Positions 54,585 through 64,000 are shown, counted from the first letter of the stretch. The stretch is DNA of 64,000 bases from Streptomyces sp. LaPpAH-108 (GCF_000373625.1 NZ_KB892000.1:89013-153012); one strand, 5' to 3'. Notes: generated by a model not told the origin, from the letters alone. Translations and numbers: made by a program.

Positions 54585-55751
54585 GTGAAAGAACTCCTCG
54601 TCCACTACGACCCGCTGGCCCCCGAAACCATTCATGACCCGTACCCCACTTACAAGGCGATGAGGGAGCTGGGGGCCCCGTGTTGGAACGAGATCATGAA
54701 GTGCTGGGTCGTTACCTCTTACGATGGATGCAAGCGCGTCCTCAGCGACTATGAGAACTTCGCGGCAGATTGGCGCCGTGGCGGAGAGTCCATGCCGGAG
54801 AACGCTTTGAGCGTGCATTCGCTTGACCCGCCCGACAGTACCGTGATCTATCGGGAGTTGGCGGCCACACTGCGCCAGGTAATCGCACCGGACCTCTCCC
54901 ACAGGTTACGGCAGGCCATCTCTGACAGGCTGCGCACGCTGGCCGGCCCACCGGTCGACCTGGTATCTGACTTCACCGAACCTCTTGCCTGCTGGTTCCT
55001 TTCCGAGGTTCTTGAGGTTCCGTCGCTCGACACGCCGGAGATCCGGTCCATGGGCGGGGCCATCCACCGCGCTATGGACGCCGGTCTCGTGCCCGAGGCG
55101 TTCCAGCCTGGACGGGACGCGCACCGGAAACTTGCCGCTCTCATCGAGGCATGGGTCGCCTCGATGACCCCTCAGCAGCCGCTGCGAACCCTCGTGGACA
55201 GGGCGGCCGTCGAGGGCCTGGAAGGCGCCATGACCCTGAATTCGGTAAGGACATTGATCGCGAACGCGTTCACTTCCCTGCCCGCGTCACTGGGCACCAT
55301 CGTGCACGGGTTCGCACGTGACCCCGGGCTCTTGGCAGGCACGGTGAACGAGAAGCGGCTAGACATGGCGGTTCACGAATTCCTCCGACACGAGTCGCCC
55401 TCCCAGGGCACGACTCGTCTCTGTGTGGCAGACACCGTTCTGTCAGGAGCGAAGATCCGCCGTGGCGAGGACGTGCTGGTACTGGTCTCCGCCGGGAACC
55501 GTGATCCGGCGAAGTTCGACGACCCTGATCAGCTCAGGCCGGAGCGCTGGCCCAACCAGCACATCGCGTTCGGTCACGGCCCGCACAGCTGTTCCGCCGC
55601 GATGCTCTCCCGTGTCCTGCTGCGGGAATTGGTGGCCGTACTCGCCGACGGCAGCATATCGATCCGGCTCACTGGTCCGGTCACCTACAAGCCAGCGGCG
55701 ACCATTCGGATGCGGGCCACGCTGCCGGCTGTGGTAACGCCTGCATCGTGA
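54585..55751 (+). CDS. Cytochrome P450 (candidate peptide tailoring enzyme 2)
   Basis: A 388-aa P450 homologous to the preceding one throughout: HYDPLAPETIHDPYPTYKAMRE, AMDAGLVPE and SPSQGTTRLCV have counterparts there, so the pair looks like an old tandem duplication. ExxR is Glu265 to Arg268; the haem loop AFGHGPHSCSAAM has Cys336. The C-helix reads DPPDSTVIYREL: Ser85 replaces the His that usually contacts a haem propionate. The I-helix (NAFTSLPAS) lacks the acid-alcohol pair in standard form. GTG 54585 follows GGAG by 8 bases. A TTA codon lies at 54906-54908 (codon 108). A second crosslink or hydroxylation is inferred. Confidence 0.9.
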   Translation: MKELLVHYDPLAPETIHDPYPTYKAMRELGAPCWNEIMKCWVVTSYDGCKRVLSDYENFAADWRRGGESMPENALSVHSLDPPDSTVIYRELAATLRQVIAPDLSHRLRQAISDRLRTLAGPPVDLVSDFTEPLACWFLSEVLEVPSLDTPEIRSMGGAIHRAMDAGLVPEAFQPGRDAHRKLAALIEAWVASMTPQQPLRTLVDRAAVEGLEGAMTLNSVRTLIANAFTSLPASLGTIVHGFARDPGLLAGTVNEKRLDMAVHEFLRHESPSQGTTRLCVADTVLSGAKIRRGEDVLVLVSAGNRDPAKFDDPDQLRPERWPNQHIAFGHGPHSCSAAMLSRVLLRELVAVLADGSISIRLTGPVTYKPAATIRMRATLPAVVTPAS

Positions 55752-55778
55752 ACGAGACTGGGAGCGAGGAGAACAACC

Positions 55779-56762
55779 ATGTCCAGTCAGCCGATGCGGT
55801 CGCTGGGAATAAGTGACATGAAGATCACCCGCATCGGACTCGGAGGTGCGGGGTGGGACGCATGCGATGACAAGCAGGTCGTCGACACCATTCATCACGC
55901 TGTCGACAACGGTATCAACTGGATCGATACAGCAGCGGTATACGGCCGGGGCCGCTCGGAGAGGCTGGTGGCCAAGGCGCTGGCAGCCCTCCCAGAAAGC
56001 GATCGCCCCTATGTGTTCACCAAGTGTGGACACATCTGGGACGAGACGGGGACATCCGCGGATTTGCGAAAGGTCGGAACGCCATCGAACATCCGGCGCG
56101 AGGTTGATGACTCCCTGCGCCGACTGGGTGTGGAGCGAATCGATCTCTATCAGATGCATTGCCCTCCGGAGGACGGAACACCGCTGGCCGCTTATTGGGA
56201 AGCACTGCTCGAATTGAAGCGCACGGGCAAGGTCAATGCGGTCGGCCTGTCGAACCATCGTGCCACCCAGCTCGCCGAGGCCGAGTCGATCGGGCATGTG
56301 GACTCACTGCAACCGCCGTTCTCCGCAATCAGGCGCGACGCGGCACACGCCGACATTCCGTGGTGTGCGGACCACGGCACGGGTGTGCTCGCCTACAGTC
56401 CCATGCAGGCCGGTCTCCTGACCGGAAGTTTCACCCGCGCCCGTGCCGAGACACTAGGCAACGACGACTGGCGATCGGCCGTCGCTGATTTTCAGGCCCC
56501 GAAACTGCAGCGCAATCTCGCCCTCGCCGACTCGTTGCGCCCCATAGCGCGACGGCATCACGTCGGCGTGCCGTCCGTGGCCATCGCGTGGACGCTGAGC
56601 TGGCCCGGTGTAACGGGGGCGATCGTGGGAGGTCGGCGTCCCGAGCAAGTGGACGGCTGGCTCTCCGCCCTGCATCTGGACCTGACACTGCAGGACCTGA
56701 CGGAGATAGCCGCTGCCATAAAAAGTACGGGAGCGGGCACCGGCCCCTTGCACCCCCGCTGA
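55779..56762 (+). CDS. Aldo/keto reductase in the peptide cluster
   Basis: A 327-aa reductase with the full catalytic tetrad: Asp50 and Tyr55 in WIDTAAVYG, Lys82 in FTKCGH, His127 in LYQMHCPP. The C-terminal NADPH-binding part has VGVPSVAIAWTLSWPGVTGAIVGGRRPEQV. GAGGAG lies upstream of ATG 55779, which is 27 bp after the second P450. No TTA codon was seen. An AKR is not part of the minimal biarylitide clusters, so it may reduce an oxidised intermediate or a carbonyl made by a P450; it could also be a passenger gene. It ends at a strong hairpin. Confidence 0.92.
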   Translation: MSSQPMRSLGISDMKITRIGLGGAGWDACDDKQVVDTIHHAVDNGINWIDTAAVYGRGRSERLVAKALAALPESDRPYVFTKCGHIWDETGTSADLRKVGTPSNIRREVDDSLRRLGVERIDLYQMHCPPEDGTPLAAYWEALLELKRTGKVNAVGLSNHRATQLAEAESIGHVDSLQPPFSAIRRDAAHADIPWCADHGTGVLAYSPMQAGLLTGSFTRARAETLGNDDWRSAVADFQAPKLQRNLALADSLRPIARRHHVGVPSVAIAWTLSWPGVTGAIVGGRRPEQVDGWLSALHLDLTLQDLTEIAAAIKSTGAGTGPLHPR

Positions 56763-56799
56763 GGCTCGTCTTTAGGCACAGCGGTCGTCAAACCTGTCA

Positions 56800-56840
56800 G
56801 GGCGGGAGCAGCGCGCACGAAGGCCTCGCCGCTCCCGCCC
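56800..56840 (+). terminator. Hairpin terminator closing the peptide cluster
   Basis: GGGCGGGAGC (56800-56809) and GCTCCCGCCC (56831-56840) are perfectly complementary; after one mismatch, 3 more base pairs form inside (GCG/CGC). It lies 38 bases after the reductase stop and before the convergent mtnA gene, so it may serve both directions. Confidence 0.8.
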
Positions 56841-56983
56841 AAGAACTCCTTGACGCTCCCGGTCTGGCCTACGTGGTCGGGCAGCCCAACGGCCGCGCCG
56901 CGATCCACGAAGATCTGTCGCAATGCGGCTCACCGAGGCATCTCTGTCTGCTCCGTCCCACGATGCGTGACGCGGGGGCTGGC

Positions 56984-58126
56984 TCAGCCGGCCGCTTCCC
57001 CTCCCGACCGTGTGTACAGCCTGGCCAGTGACTCCGCCGTCACAGGAGAAACGGTGCCCTCCTCGGTGACGATCGCCGTCACAAGTTCCGGCGGTGTGAC
57101 GTCGAAGGCCGGGTTGTACGCCTGTGTGCCCAGCGGGGCCACGGGGACGCCGCCGCCCGGTCCCGCCACCGGCACCTGCGGCACGCTGAACTCGGTCACC
57201 TCGTACCCCGGGCGCTGCTCGACCTCGATGGAGGCACCGTCCGGGGTCGCGGGGTCGACCGTGGTCAGCGGGGCCACGACGATGAACGGCACGTGGTGGT
57301 AGCGGGCCAGCACCGCGAGCGGGTAGCTGCCGACCTTGTTGGCCACCGAACCGTCCGCCGCGATCCGGTCCGCGCCGATCAGCACCGCGTCCACCTCACC
57401 CGCCGCGAACAGCGAACCGGCCGCGTTGTCCGTGAGCAGCGTGTACGCCATCCCGCTGCGCGCCGCCTCGTACGCCGTCAGCCGGGCGCCCTGGAGCAGC
57501 GGGCGCGTCTCGTCCACCCACAGCCGCCGCAGCCTGCCCTCCCGGTGCGCGGCCAGCGCCACCGCGAACGCCGTGCCCTCCCCTCCCGACACCAGCGCGC
57601 CGGAGTTGCAGTGGGTCAGGACGCGATGCCCGCCGCCCGGCAGCAGCTCGTCCAGCAGCGCCAGCCCGTGCGCGGCCATCCGCGCACTCGCCCGCGCGTC
57701 CTCCAGGTGCAGCGCCTTCGCCGCGTCCAGCGCCGCCGTCGTCGCCACGGTCGGATCACCACTGACGGCGAGCGCCGCCCGGTACGCGCTCAGGGCCCGC
57801 TCCACGCCGACGGACAGGTTCACCGCCGTCGGCCGGGCGTCCACCAGCGCCTGCGCGGCCTCGTCCACGTCGAAGCCGCGCGCCGCGGCGAGCGCGACGC
57901 CGTACGCCCCCGCGATGCCGAGCACGGGCGCCCCGCGCACGGCCAGCGAACCGATCGCCTCCACCAGCGTGGACGCGTCGGTGCACACCAGCTCCACCTC
58001 TTCGGTGGGCAGCCTGGTCTGGTCGAGAAGGATCAGTACGGGTCCTTCGGGTGGTTCTTCCCAACGGATCACGGGTATCTCGGTCGGCCGCTTGTCCTCG
58101 CCCGGTCGCGCGTGCTGATCAGCCAT
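56984..58126 (-). CDS. mtnA: S-methyl-5-thioribose-1-phosphate isomerase
   Basis: A 380-aa enzyme of the methionine salvage pathway that converts methylthioribose-1-phosphate to methylthioribulose-1-phosphate. Family motifs include the substrate loop SLAVRGAPVLGIAGAYGVAL, catalytic Cys173 in LTHCNSGAL and catalytic Asp253 in IGADRIAADGSVANKVGS. It also has YNPAFDVTPPELVTAIVTEEG near the end. ATG 58126 is chosen because it precedes the conserved start of the family; further upstream residues have no similarity. It marks the right border of the island. Confidence 0.96.
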   Translation of the reverse strand: MADQHARPGEDKRPTEIPVIRWEEPPEGPVLILLDQTRLPTEEVELVCTDASTLVEAIGSLAVRGAPVLGIAGAYGVALAAARGFDVDEAAQALVDARPTAVNLSVGVERALSAYRAALAVSGDPTVATTAALDAAKALHLEDARASARMAAHGLALLDELLPGGGHRVLTHCNSGALVSGGEGTAFAVALAAHREGRLRRLWVDETRPLLQGARLTAYEAARSGMAYTLLTDNAAGSLFAAGEVDAVLIGADRIAADGSVANKVGSYPLAVLARYHHVPFIVVAPLTTVDPATPDGASIEVEQRPGYEVTEFSVPQVPVAGPGGGVPVAPLGTQAYNPAFDVTPPELVTAIVTEEGTVSPVTAESLARLYTRSGGEAAG

Positions 58127-58263
58127 GCGATGAGTCTGCCCCGTATCCGGCGGACAATTGACGGAGTACGGCTCCACCTCGGCCGGTCACACGGCGACCG
58201 CCCCATGGCACGATGGCTGCCAACCTGCCGCCGCGATCACGCGGGCACCGTTAAGGAGCTTCG

Positions 58264-59577
58264 ATGAGTGACACTCCGGGCTGGGCCTCGCCCGGATCAT
58301 CCCCTTCGCCCGACGGGCGGGAGCCGGGCGCGACCGGCCCCGCCGAGCCCACCGAGCCCGGGGCGCAGGCGCCCGACGCGTCTTCGCCGGGTACGGGCGC
58401 GAAGTGGGCCGAGGGACAGCCGCCGCCCGCCCAGTGGTCCGCTCCGGCCGGCCCGCAGGCGCCGGGTCACACCCCGCCGCCTCCTCCGCCCGGACCGGGC
58501 TGGGGCGCTCCGCGTCCCGGCGGTTACGGAGGCTACGGCGGCGGCTACGGCTCCCCCGGTGGCTGGGGAGGCGGCTGGGGAGGCCCGCCGCCCGTGGCCA
58601 AGCCCGGCATCATCCCGCTGCGCCCGCTGGGCATCGGCGAGATACTCGACGGCGCCGTCTCCACCATGCGCACCTACTGGCGCACGGTCCTCGGCATCTC
58701 GCTGACGGTCGCCGTCGTCTCCCAGGTGGCCGTGCTCCTCCTGCGGGGCTTCGTCCTCGACGACACCGCCTCCTTCGCCGACCCGACCCTCACCGCGAGC
58801 GAACTGGGCCGTACGCTCGGCCGCGACGTACTCGGCAGCCTGGTCGTGGCCGCCGTACTCCTGCTCAGTTCGATCTTCGCGACCGGCATGCTGACGACCG
58901 TGACCAGCCAAGCCGTCCTCGGCCGGCCCGTCAGGATCGGCGAGGCCTGGAGCCAGGCCCGGCCCCGGCTGCTCCGGCTGCTCGGACTGCTCCTGCTGCT
59001 GACCGCCCTCTGCGTCGGTGTCTTCGCGGTGGGCATCGCCCCCGGCATCCTGATCGGCGAGACCGGCGGCTCGGACGCCGCCATGGCGATCACGCTCTTC
59101 CTGGGCATCCTCGGCGCCTTCCTGGTCGTCGTGTGGCTGATGGTGCGCTACTCGCTGGCCCCCTCCGCGCTCATGCTGGAGCGCCAGGGCGTCCTGAAGT
59201 CGATGGGCCGCTCCACGAAGCTGGTGAACGGCTCCTGGTGGCGCATCTTCGGCATCCAGCTGCTCGCCTGGATCATCACCAACATCGTCTCCTCGATCCT
59301 GGCGATCCCCTTCGTCGTCCTCGCGTTCGCCCTGGACAGCGGCAGCATGCTGGACCCGCTCGCCACCGGCGACCCGCACCTGAGCTGGTCGTTCCTGATC
59401 ATCTCCGGCATCGGCTCGGTGATCGCCTCCACGATCACGATCCCGCTGAACGCGGGCATCACCGTCCTGCTCTACATCGACCAGCGCATCCGACGCGAGG
59501 CCCTCGACCTCGAACTGGCCCGCGCCGCCGGAGTCCAGGACCACGGCACGGGCCCGGCGCCCGTACCCGGAGGCTGA
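58264..59577 (+). CDS. Multi-spanning membrane protein with Pro/Gly-rich N-terminal tail
   Basis: A 437-aa protein. Residues 1-115 are disordered, rich in Pro, Gly and Ala with a GYGGYGGGYG stretch. The rest has about six membrane segments: around RTVLGISLTVAVVSQVAVLLL, LVVAAVLLLSSIF, LLGLLLLLTALCVGVF, ITLFLGILGAFLVVVWLM, IFGIQLLAWIITNIV and the final GITVLLYID. The family resembles membrane parts of actinobacterial proteins of unknown function (glycerophosphodiesterase membrane-domain type); no catalytic motif was seen. It is first in an operon with the DUF4129, DUF4350, MoxR and DUF58 genes, with 4 bases to the next start. Confidence 0.85.
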   Translation: MSDTPGWASPGSSPSPDGREPGATGPAEPTEPGAQAPDASSPGTGAKWAEGQPPPAQWSAPAGPQAPGHTPPPPPPGPGWGAPRPGGYGGYGGGYGSPGGWGGGWGGPPPVAKPGIIPLRPLGIGEILDGAVSTMRTYWRTVLGISLTVAVVSQVAVLLLRGFVLDDTASFADPTLTASELGRTLGRDVLGSLVVAAVLLLSSIFATGMLTTVTSQAVLGRPVRIGEAWSQARPRLLRLLGLLLLLTALCVGVFAVGIAPGILIGETGGSDAAMAITLFLGILGAFLVVVWLMVRYSLAPSALMLERQGVLKSMGRSTKLVNGSWWRIFGIQLLAWIITNIVSSILAIPFVVLAFALDSGSMLDPLATGDPHLSWSFLIISGIGSVIASTITIPLNAGITVLLYIDQRIRREALDLELARAAGVQDHGTGPAPVPGG

Positions 59578-59581
59578 TGCG

Positions 59582-60343
59582 GTGAACCTGACGGGGGGAG
59601 TTCTCACGGCGGTGCCCGCTCTGCACACCGCCACCGCATCGGCCGCCCGCTTCCTGCTGCACGCGGCCCACCCGCTCCTGGCACTCGGCCGCTCCGGCGA
59701 CGAACCACCGGTCACCGTCCCGCGCGATCCCGCGCGCGAGGCGGCCCGGCGCGAACTGTCCAAGCCGATGTACCACGAGAACGACCCCAGCCTCTTCCAG
59801 CGTGCCCTGGACGCCTTCTGGGACTGGCTGGACCGGCTGTTCGGCCGCGCCGCCACCGCGACCCCGGGCGGCACGCTGGGGCTGATCGTCGTGGTGCTGT
59901 GCGTCGTCGCCGTACTGGCCGCCCTGTGGTGGCGGCTGGGCACCCCCCACCGCACCCCCGCCTCCGCCGCACCCCTCTTCGGCGAACGCCCCCGCACCGC
60001 CGCCGACCACCGCGCGACCGCCGAGGCGCACGCCGCCCAGGGCCACTGGAACCAGGCCGTCCAGGAGCGCGTACGAGCCGTCGTCCGCGCCCTGGAGGAA
60101 CGGGCCCTGCTCGACGCCCGCCCCGGCCGCACCGCCGACGAGGCGGCGGCGGAAGCCGGACGCGCCCTGCCCGACCACGCCGACCGACTGCGCTCGGCGG
60201 CCCGGGACTTCGACGACGTCACATACGGCGGCCGCAGCGCGACCGAGGAGACGTACCGGCGCCTGCGCGCACTCGATCTCGACGTCGAGCGCGCCCGCCC
60301 CGTCCTCGCGGACCACGCCGCCCACCAGGGGGACGCCGGATGA
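59582..60343 (+). CDS. DUF4129 domain membrane protein
   Basis: A 253-aa protein. GTG 59582 is preceded by GGAGG. The N-terminal half has RREELSK-like sequence and FWDWLDRLFGRA, a central membrane segment (TLGLIVVVLCVVAVLAALWW), and a cytoplasmic C-terminal DUF4129 domain with GRTADEAAAEAGRALPDHADRL and FDDVTYGGRSATEETYRRL. Such domains occur in transglutaminase-like membrane proteins next to MoxR/DUF58 pairs. Its stop overlaps the next start (ATGA). Confidence 0.9.
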   Translation: MNLTGGVLTAVPALHTATASAARFLLHAAHPLLALGRSGDEPPVTVPRDPAREAARRELSKPMYHENDPSLFQRALDAFWDWLDRLFGRAATATPGGTLGLIVVVLCVVAVLAALWWRLGTPHRTPASAAPLFGERPRTAADHRATAEAHAAQGHWNQAVQERVRAVVRALEERALLDARPGRTADEAAAEAGRALPDHADRLRSAARDFDDVTYGGRSATEETYRRLRALDLDVERARPVLADHAAHQGDAG

Positions 60344-61538
60344 CCGCCGAGGCCGTGCCGTCGCCCACGTCGACCTCCCTCACCGCCCGCCAGCTGTGGA
60401 CCCGCACGCGGGGCCTCCTGATCGCCCTGCTGCTGATCCTGGCCGCCGCGGTCGCCATGGCCGCCATCCGCTCCCACTCGGTCCACGGCGAACTGGACCC
60501 GCGCTCCGCCGACCCCTACGGCAGCCGCGCCGTCGCCGAACTCCTCGCCGACCACGGGGTCTCCGCGCGCGTGGTCACCACACCCGGCGCCGCCCGCGCC
60601 GCGGCCGGCCCCCGCACCACCCTTCTGGTCGCCGCACCCGACCTGCTGAGCCTCCGCCAGCAGGGCCTCCTCTACTCGGCCACCCAGTCCTCCGGCGGCC
60701 GCACGGTTCTCGTCGCCCCCGGCCCCTGGTCCCTGGACCGGCTCGCCCCCGGCGTCAGCGCGGACCCCGCCACCAGCCACCACTCCACCCTGGCCCCCGG
60801 CTGCGCCCTCCCCGAGGCACGGCGCGCGGGCAGCGCCGACACCGGCGGCATCCGCTACACCACCTCCGTCCCCGGCGCGGACACCTGCTACCCCAGCGAA
60901 CGCCTCTCCACCCTGCTCCGCCTGCCGACCGGCTCCGGCAACGGCGACACCGTCGTCCTCGGCTCGCCCGACATCCTCCTGAACAAGCGTCTCGACCAGC
61001 AGGGCAACGCCTCGCTCGCCCTGCAACTCCTCGGCTCCCGGCCCCATCTGGTCTGGTACCTCCCCTCGCTCGACGACTCCTCGATCACCGACTCCCAGGA
61101 CCGCAAGAGCCTCTTCGACCTGCTCCCCTCGGGCTGGCTGTGGGGCACCCTGCAACTGTTCGTCGCCGCACTCCTCGCCGCACTCTGGCGGGGACGCCGC
61201 TTCGGCCCGCTCGTCCCGGAGAACATCCCCGTCGCGATCCGCGCCTCCGAGACCACCGAGGGACGCGCCCGCCTCTACCGCAAGGCCGACGCCCGCGACC
61301 GCGCTGCCGACGCCCTGCGCGCCGCCACCCGCACCCGACTGGCCCCGCTCGTCGGCGTCCCGGCCACCCAGGCTCACACGCCCGAGGTCCTGCTCCCGGC
61401 CCTCTCCGCCCACCTGACGGACGGCGACGGCCAACCCGCCGCGCACTCCCTCCTCTTCGGACCGCCGCCCACCGACGACGCGGCCCTCGTCGCCCTCACC
61501 GACCGACTCGACGCCCTCGAAAGAGAGGTACGCCGTCC

Positions 61539-61542
<4 letters not shown>
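60340..61542 (+). CDS. DUF4350 domain membrane protein
   Basis: A 400-aa protein with a first membrane segment (GLLIALLLILAAAVAMAA), then DPYGSRAVAELLADHGVSARVV, the hallmark of the DUF4350 family, in an extracytoplasmic Rossmann-like domain. A second membrane segment (about residues 265-285) and a cytoplasmic tail follow. It lies between the DUF4129 and MoxR genes with 4-base overlaps at both ends. In the family these proteins are thought to help MoxR/DUF58 systems process membrane complexes; the exact role is not known. Confidence 0.9.
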
Positions 61543-62530
<988 letters not shown>

Positions 62531-62531
<1 letters not shown>

Positions 62532-63841
62532 TGCCGCTCACCGGACGCGCTGCCCTCCTCGCGGCCCTGGGCTCCGTGCCCGTCGGCGTCCTGGACCCCA
62601 GCTGGACCGGGCTCCTCGCGGTCAACGGCTCCCTGGCCCTGGCCTGTGCCTGCGACTTCGCTCTCGCCGCACCCGTGCGGCGCCTTGTCCTCTCTCGCTC
62701 CGGCGACACCTCCGTCCGTCTCGGCGACACCGCCAATGTCACGCTCACCGTCACCAACCCGTCCCGCCGTCTGCTGCGCGCTCGCCTGCGGGACGCCTGG
62801 CCGCCCAGCAGTTGGCACCCAGGCACCGAACTGGACGGCTCCCGGCACCGGCTGACCATCCCGCCCGGCGAGCGCCGCCGCGTCACGACCCGACTGCGCC
62901 CCACCCGCCGCGGCGACCGCCAGGCCGACCGGGTGACGATCCGTTCCTACGGCCCCCTCGGACTCTTCTCCCGCCAGGGCACCCATCGAATCCCCTGGTC
63001 ACTACGGGTTCTGCCCCCGTTCACCAGCCGAAAGCACCTCCCGTCGAAACTCGCTCGATTGCGTGAACTAGACGGTCGTACAAGCGTCCTGACACGCGGT
63101 GAGGGCACCGAATTCGACAGCCTCCGCGAGTACGTCCCCGGCGACGACACCCGCTCCATCGACTGGCGGGCCACCGCGCGCCAGTCCTCCGTGGCCGTCC
63201 GCACCTGGCGCCCCGAGCGCGACCGCCGGATCCTGCTCGTCATGGACACCGGACGCACCTCGGCCGGCCGCGTGGGCGACGCCCCACGCCTCGATGCCTC
63301 CCTGGACGCCGCGCTCCTCCTGGGCGCCCTGGCCTCCCGCGCGGGCGACCGCGTGGACCTGCTGGCCTACGACCGCCGGGTACGCGCCCTCGTCCAGGCG
63401 AAGTCAGCGGGAGACGTACTCCCTTCGCTGGTCAATGCATTGGCCTCGCTGGAACCGGAACTCGTCGAGACCGACGCCCGGGGCCTGACCGCCACGATCC
63501 TGCGGACCGCCTCCCGCCGTTCCCTCCTGGTCCTCTTCACCACGCTCGACGCGGCGCCGGTGGAGGAGGGCCTGCTGCCGGTGCTACCTCAGCTGACCAG
63601 CCGTCACACCGTCGTCGTGGCCTCCGTGGCCGACCCACACATCGCGGCGATGGCACGAGGACGGGGTGACATCGAGGCGGTCTACGAGGCAGCGGCGGCG
63701 GCCCAGGCTCAACGTGAGCGCGAGCGGACGGCGGATCAACTGCGGCGCCACGGTGTGACGGTGGTGGACGCGACGCCGGACCAGCTGGCCCCCGCGGTCG
63801 CGGACGCGTATCTCGCTCTGAAAGCGGCAGGCCGACTCTGA
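62531..63841 (+). CDS. DUF58 domain protein (VWA-like, MoxR partner)
   Basis: A 436-aa protein with an N-terminal membrane hairpin (RAALLAALGSVPVGVL and LLAVNGSLALACACDFAL), a beta-rich middle domain, and the DUF58 signature EGTEFDSLREYVPGDDTRSIDW with RATARQ following at about residues 194-222. The C-terminal part is von Willebrand A-like and starts LLVMDTGRTSAGRV. It is the last gene of the five-gene operon; TGATG coupling links it to MoxR. The substrates of this actinobacterial system are unknown. Confidence 0.94.
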
Positions 63842-63905
63842 GGGTGCGCGCCCTTTCTTCTTCGGAGAGAAAGGACCCGTTCTGAAAAAGGGTCTGGAAC
63901 GCAGA

Positions 63906-63935
63906 AAACCCCCGCACCAACTGGTGCGGGGGTTT
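63906..63935 (-). terminator. Terminator of the rRNA operon
   Basis: Arms at 63906-63919 and 63922-63935 pair perfectly over 14 bp (AAACCCCCGCACCA and its complement) around a 2-base centre. Read on the minus strand, the stem is followed by TTTTCTGC. It lies about 10 bases beyond the 5S end and may also stop the DUF58 operon from the other side. Confidence 0.88.
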
Positions 63936-63944
63936 CCCTAAAAT

Positions 63945-64000
63945 TTGTTCGGCGGCGTCCTACTCTCCCACAAGGTCCCCCTTGCAGTACCATCGGCGCT
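63945..64000 (-). rRNA. rrf: 5S ribosomal RNA, 3' portion (cut by window end)
   Basis: The complement of the last 56 bases contains AGCGCCGATGGTACTGCAAG followed by GTGGGAGAGTAGGACGCCGC and ends CGAAC, the conserved 3' half of streptomycete 5S rRNA. The rest of the rRNA operon (23S, 16S) must lie beyond the window on the minus strand. Confidence 0.96.

Overview
The window is a chromosomal segment of a Streptomyces or very close relative. The evidence is about 72% GC with strong third-position GC bias, GTG/TTG starts, ATGA gene overlaps, and an actinobacterial gene order: secA, hibernation factor, comF, lpqB-mtrB-mtrA, mtnA, DUF4129/DUF4350/MoxR/DUF58, then an rRNA operon. From memory this order matches the S. 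coelicolor core around SCO2978-SCO3020; that is recalled, not computed here.

Layout. 1-2836: 3' part of an FHA/FtsK-type ATPase. 3034-6719: sugar ABC importer (binding lipoprotein and two permeases, no own ATPase). 6870-13603: three large paralogs pairing a family-2 glycosyltransferase domain with a CDP-glycerol:polyol (TagF-like) transferase domain. 13614-14676: Ohr/OhrR peroxide module with a palindromic operator. 14618-25935 and 26060-27535: membrane glycosyltransferases, soluble GT2 enzymes, a fourth TagF-like enzyme and a Wzm/Wzt-type exporter behind a TetR regulator. Together these look like a cell-wall glycopolymer (teichoic-acid-like) synthesis and export region. 27709-32658: NAD-specific 180-kDa-class glutamate dehydrogenase. 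33129-36192: HAD phosphatase, a GGnGCC low-complexity tract, and two small conserved actinobacterial genes. 36293-48838: core genes (secA, a frameshifted GNAT, a YcaQ-like glycosylase, a NarL-type regulator, hpf, comF, lpqB, mtrB, mtrA).

48839-56983 is an accessory island between mtrA and mtnA, with visibly lower GC and TTA codons. It holds an orphan membrane protein, an ArsR/MFS pair, and the most interesting locus of the window. A SARP activator (two TTA codons) is followed by three heptamers at exact 11-bp spacing. Next comes an 18-bp gene for the pentapeptide Met-Arg-Tyr-Ala-Tyr with a perfect Shine-Dalgarno, then a 12-bp perfect hairpin, two related cytochrome P450s (one TTA codon each), an aldo/keto reductase and a terminator. 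This resembles the minimal biarylitide-type RiPP clusters (MRYYH-like pentapeptide plus one P450), but with a different core (YAY), a second P450, a reductase and a SARP. I regard it as a candidate undescribed minimal-RiPP pathway.

56984-63841: mtnA, then a five-gene membrane/MoxR operon. The window ends in the 3' end of a 5S rRNA on the minus strand, preceded by its terminator. No CRISPR array, tRNA or insertion sequence was recognised.
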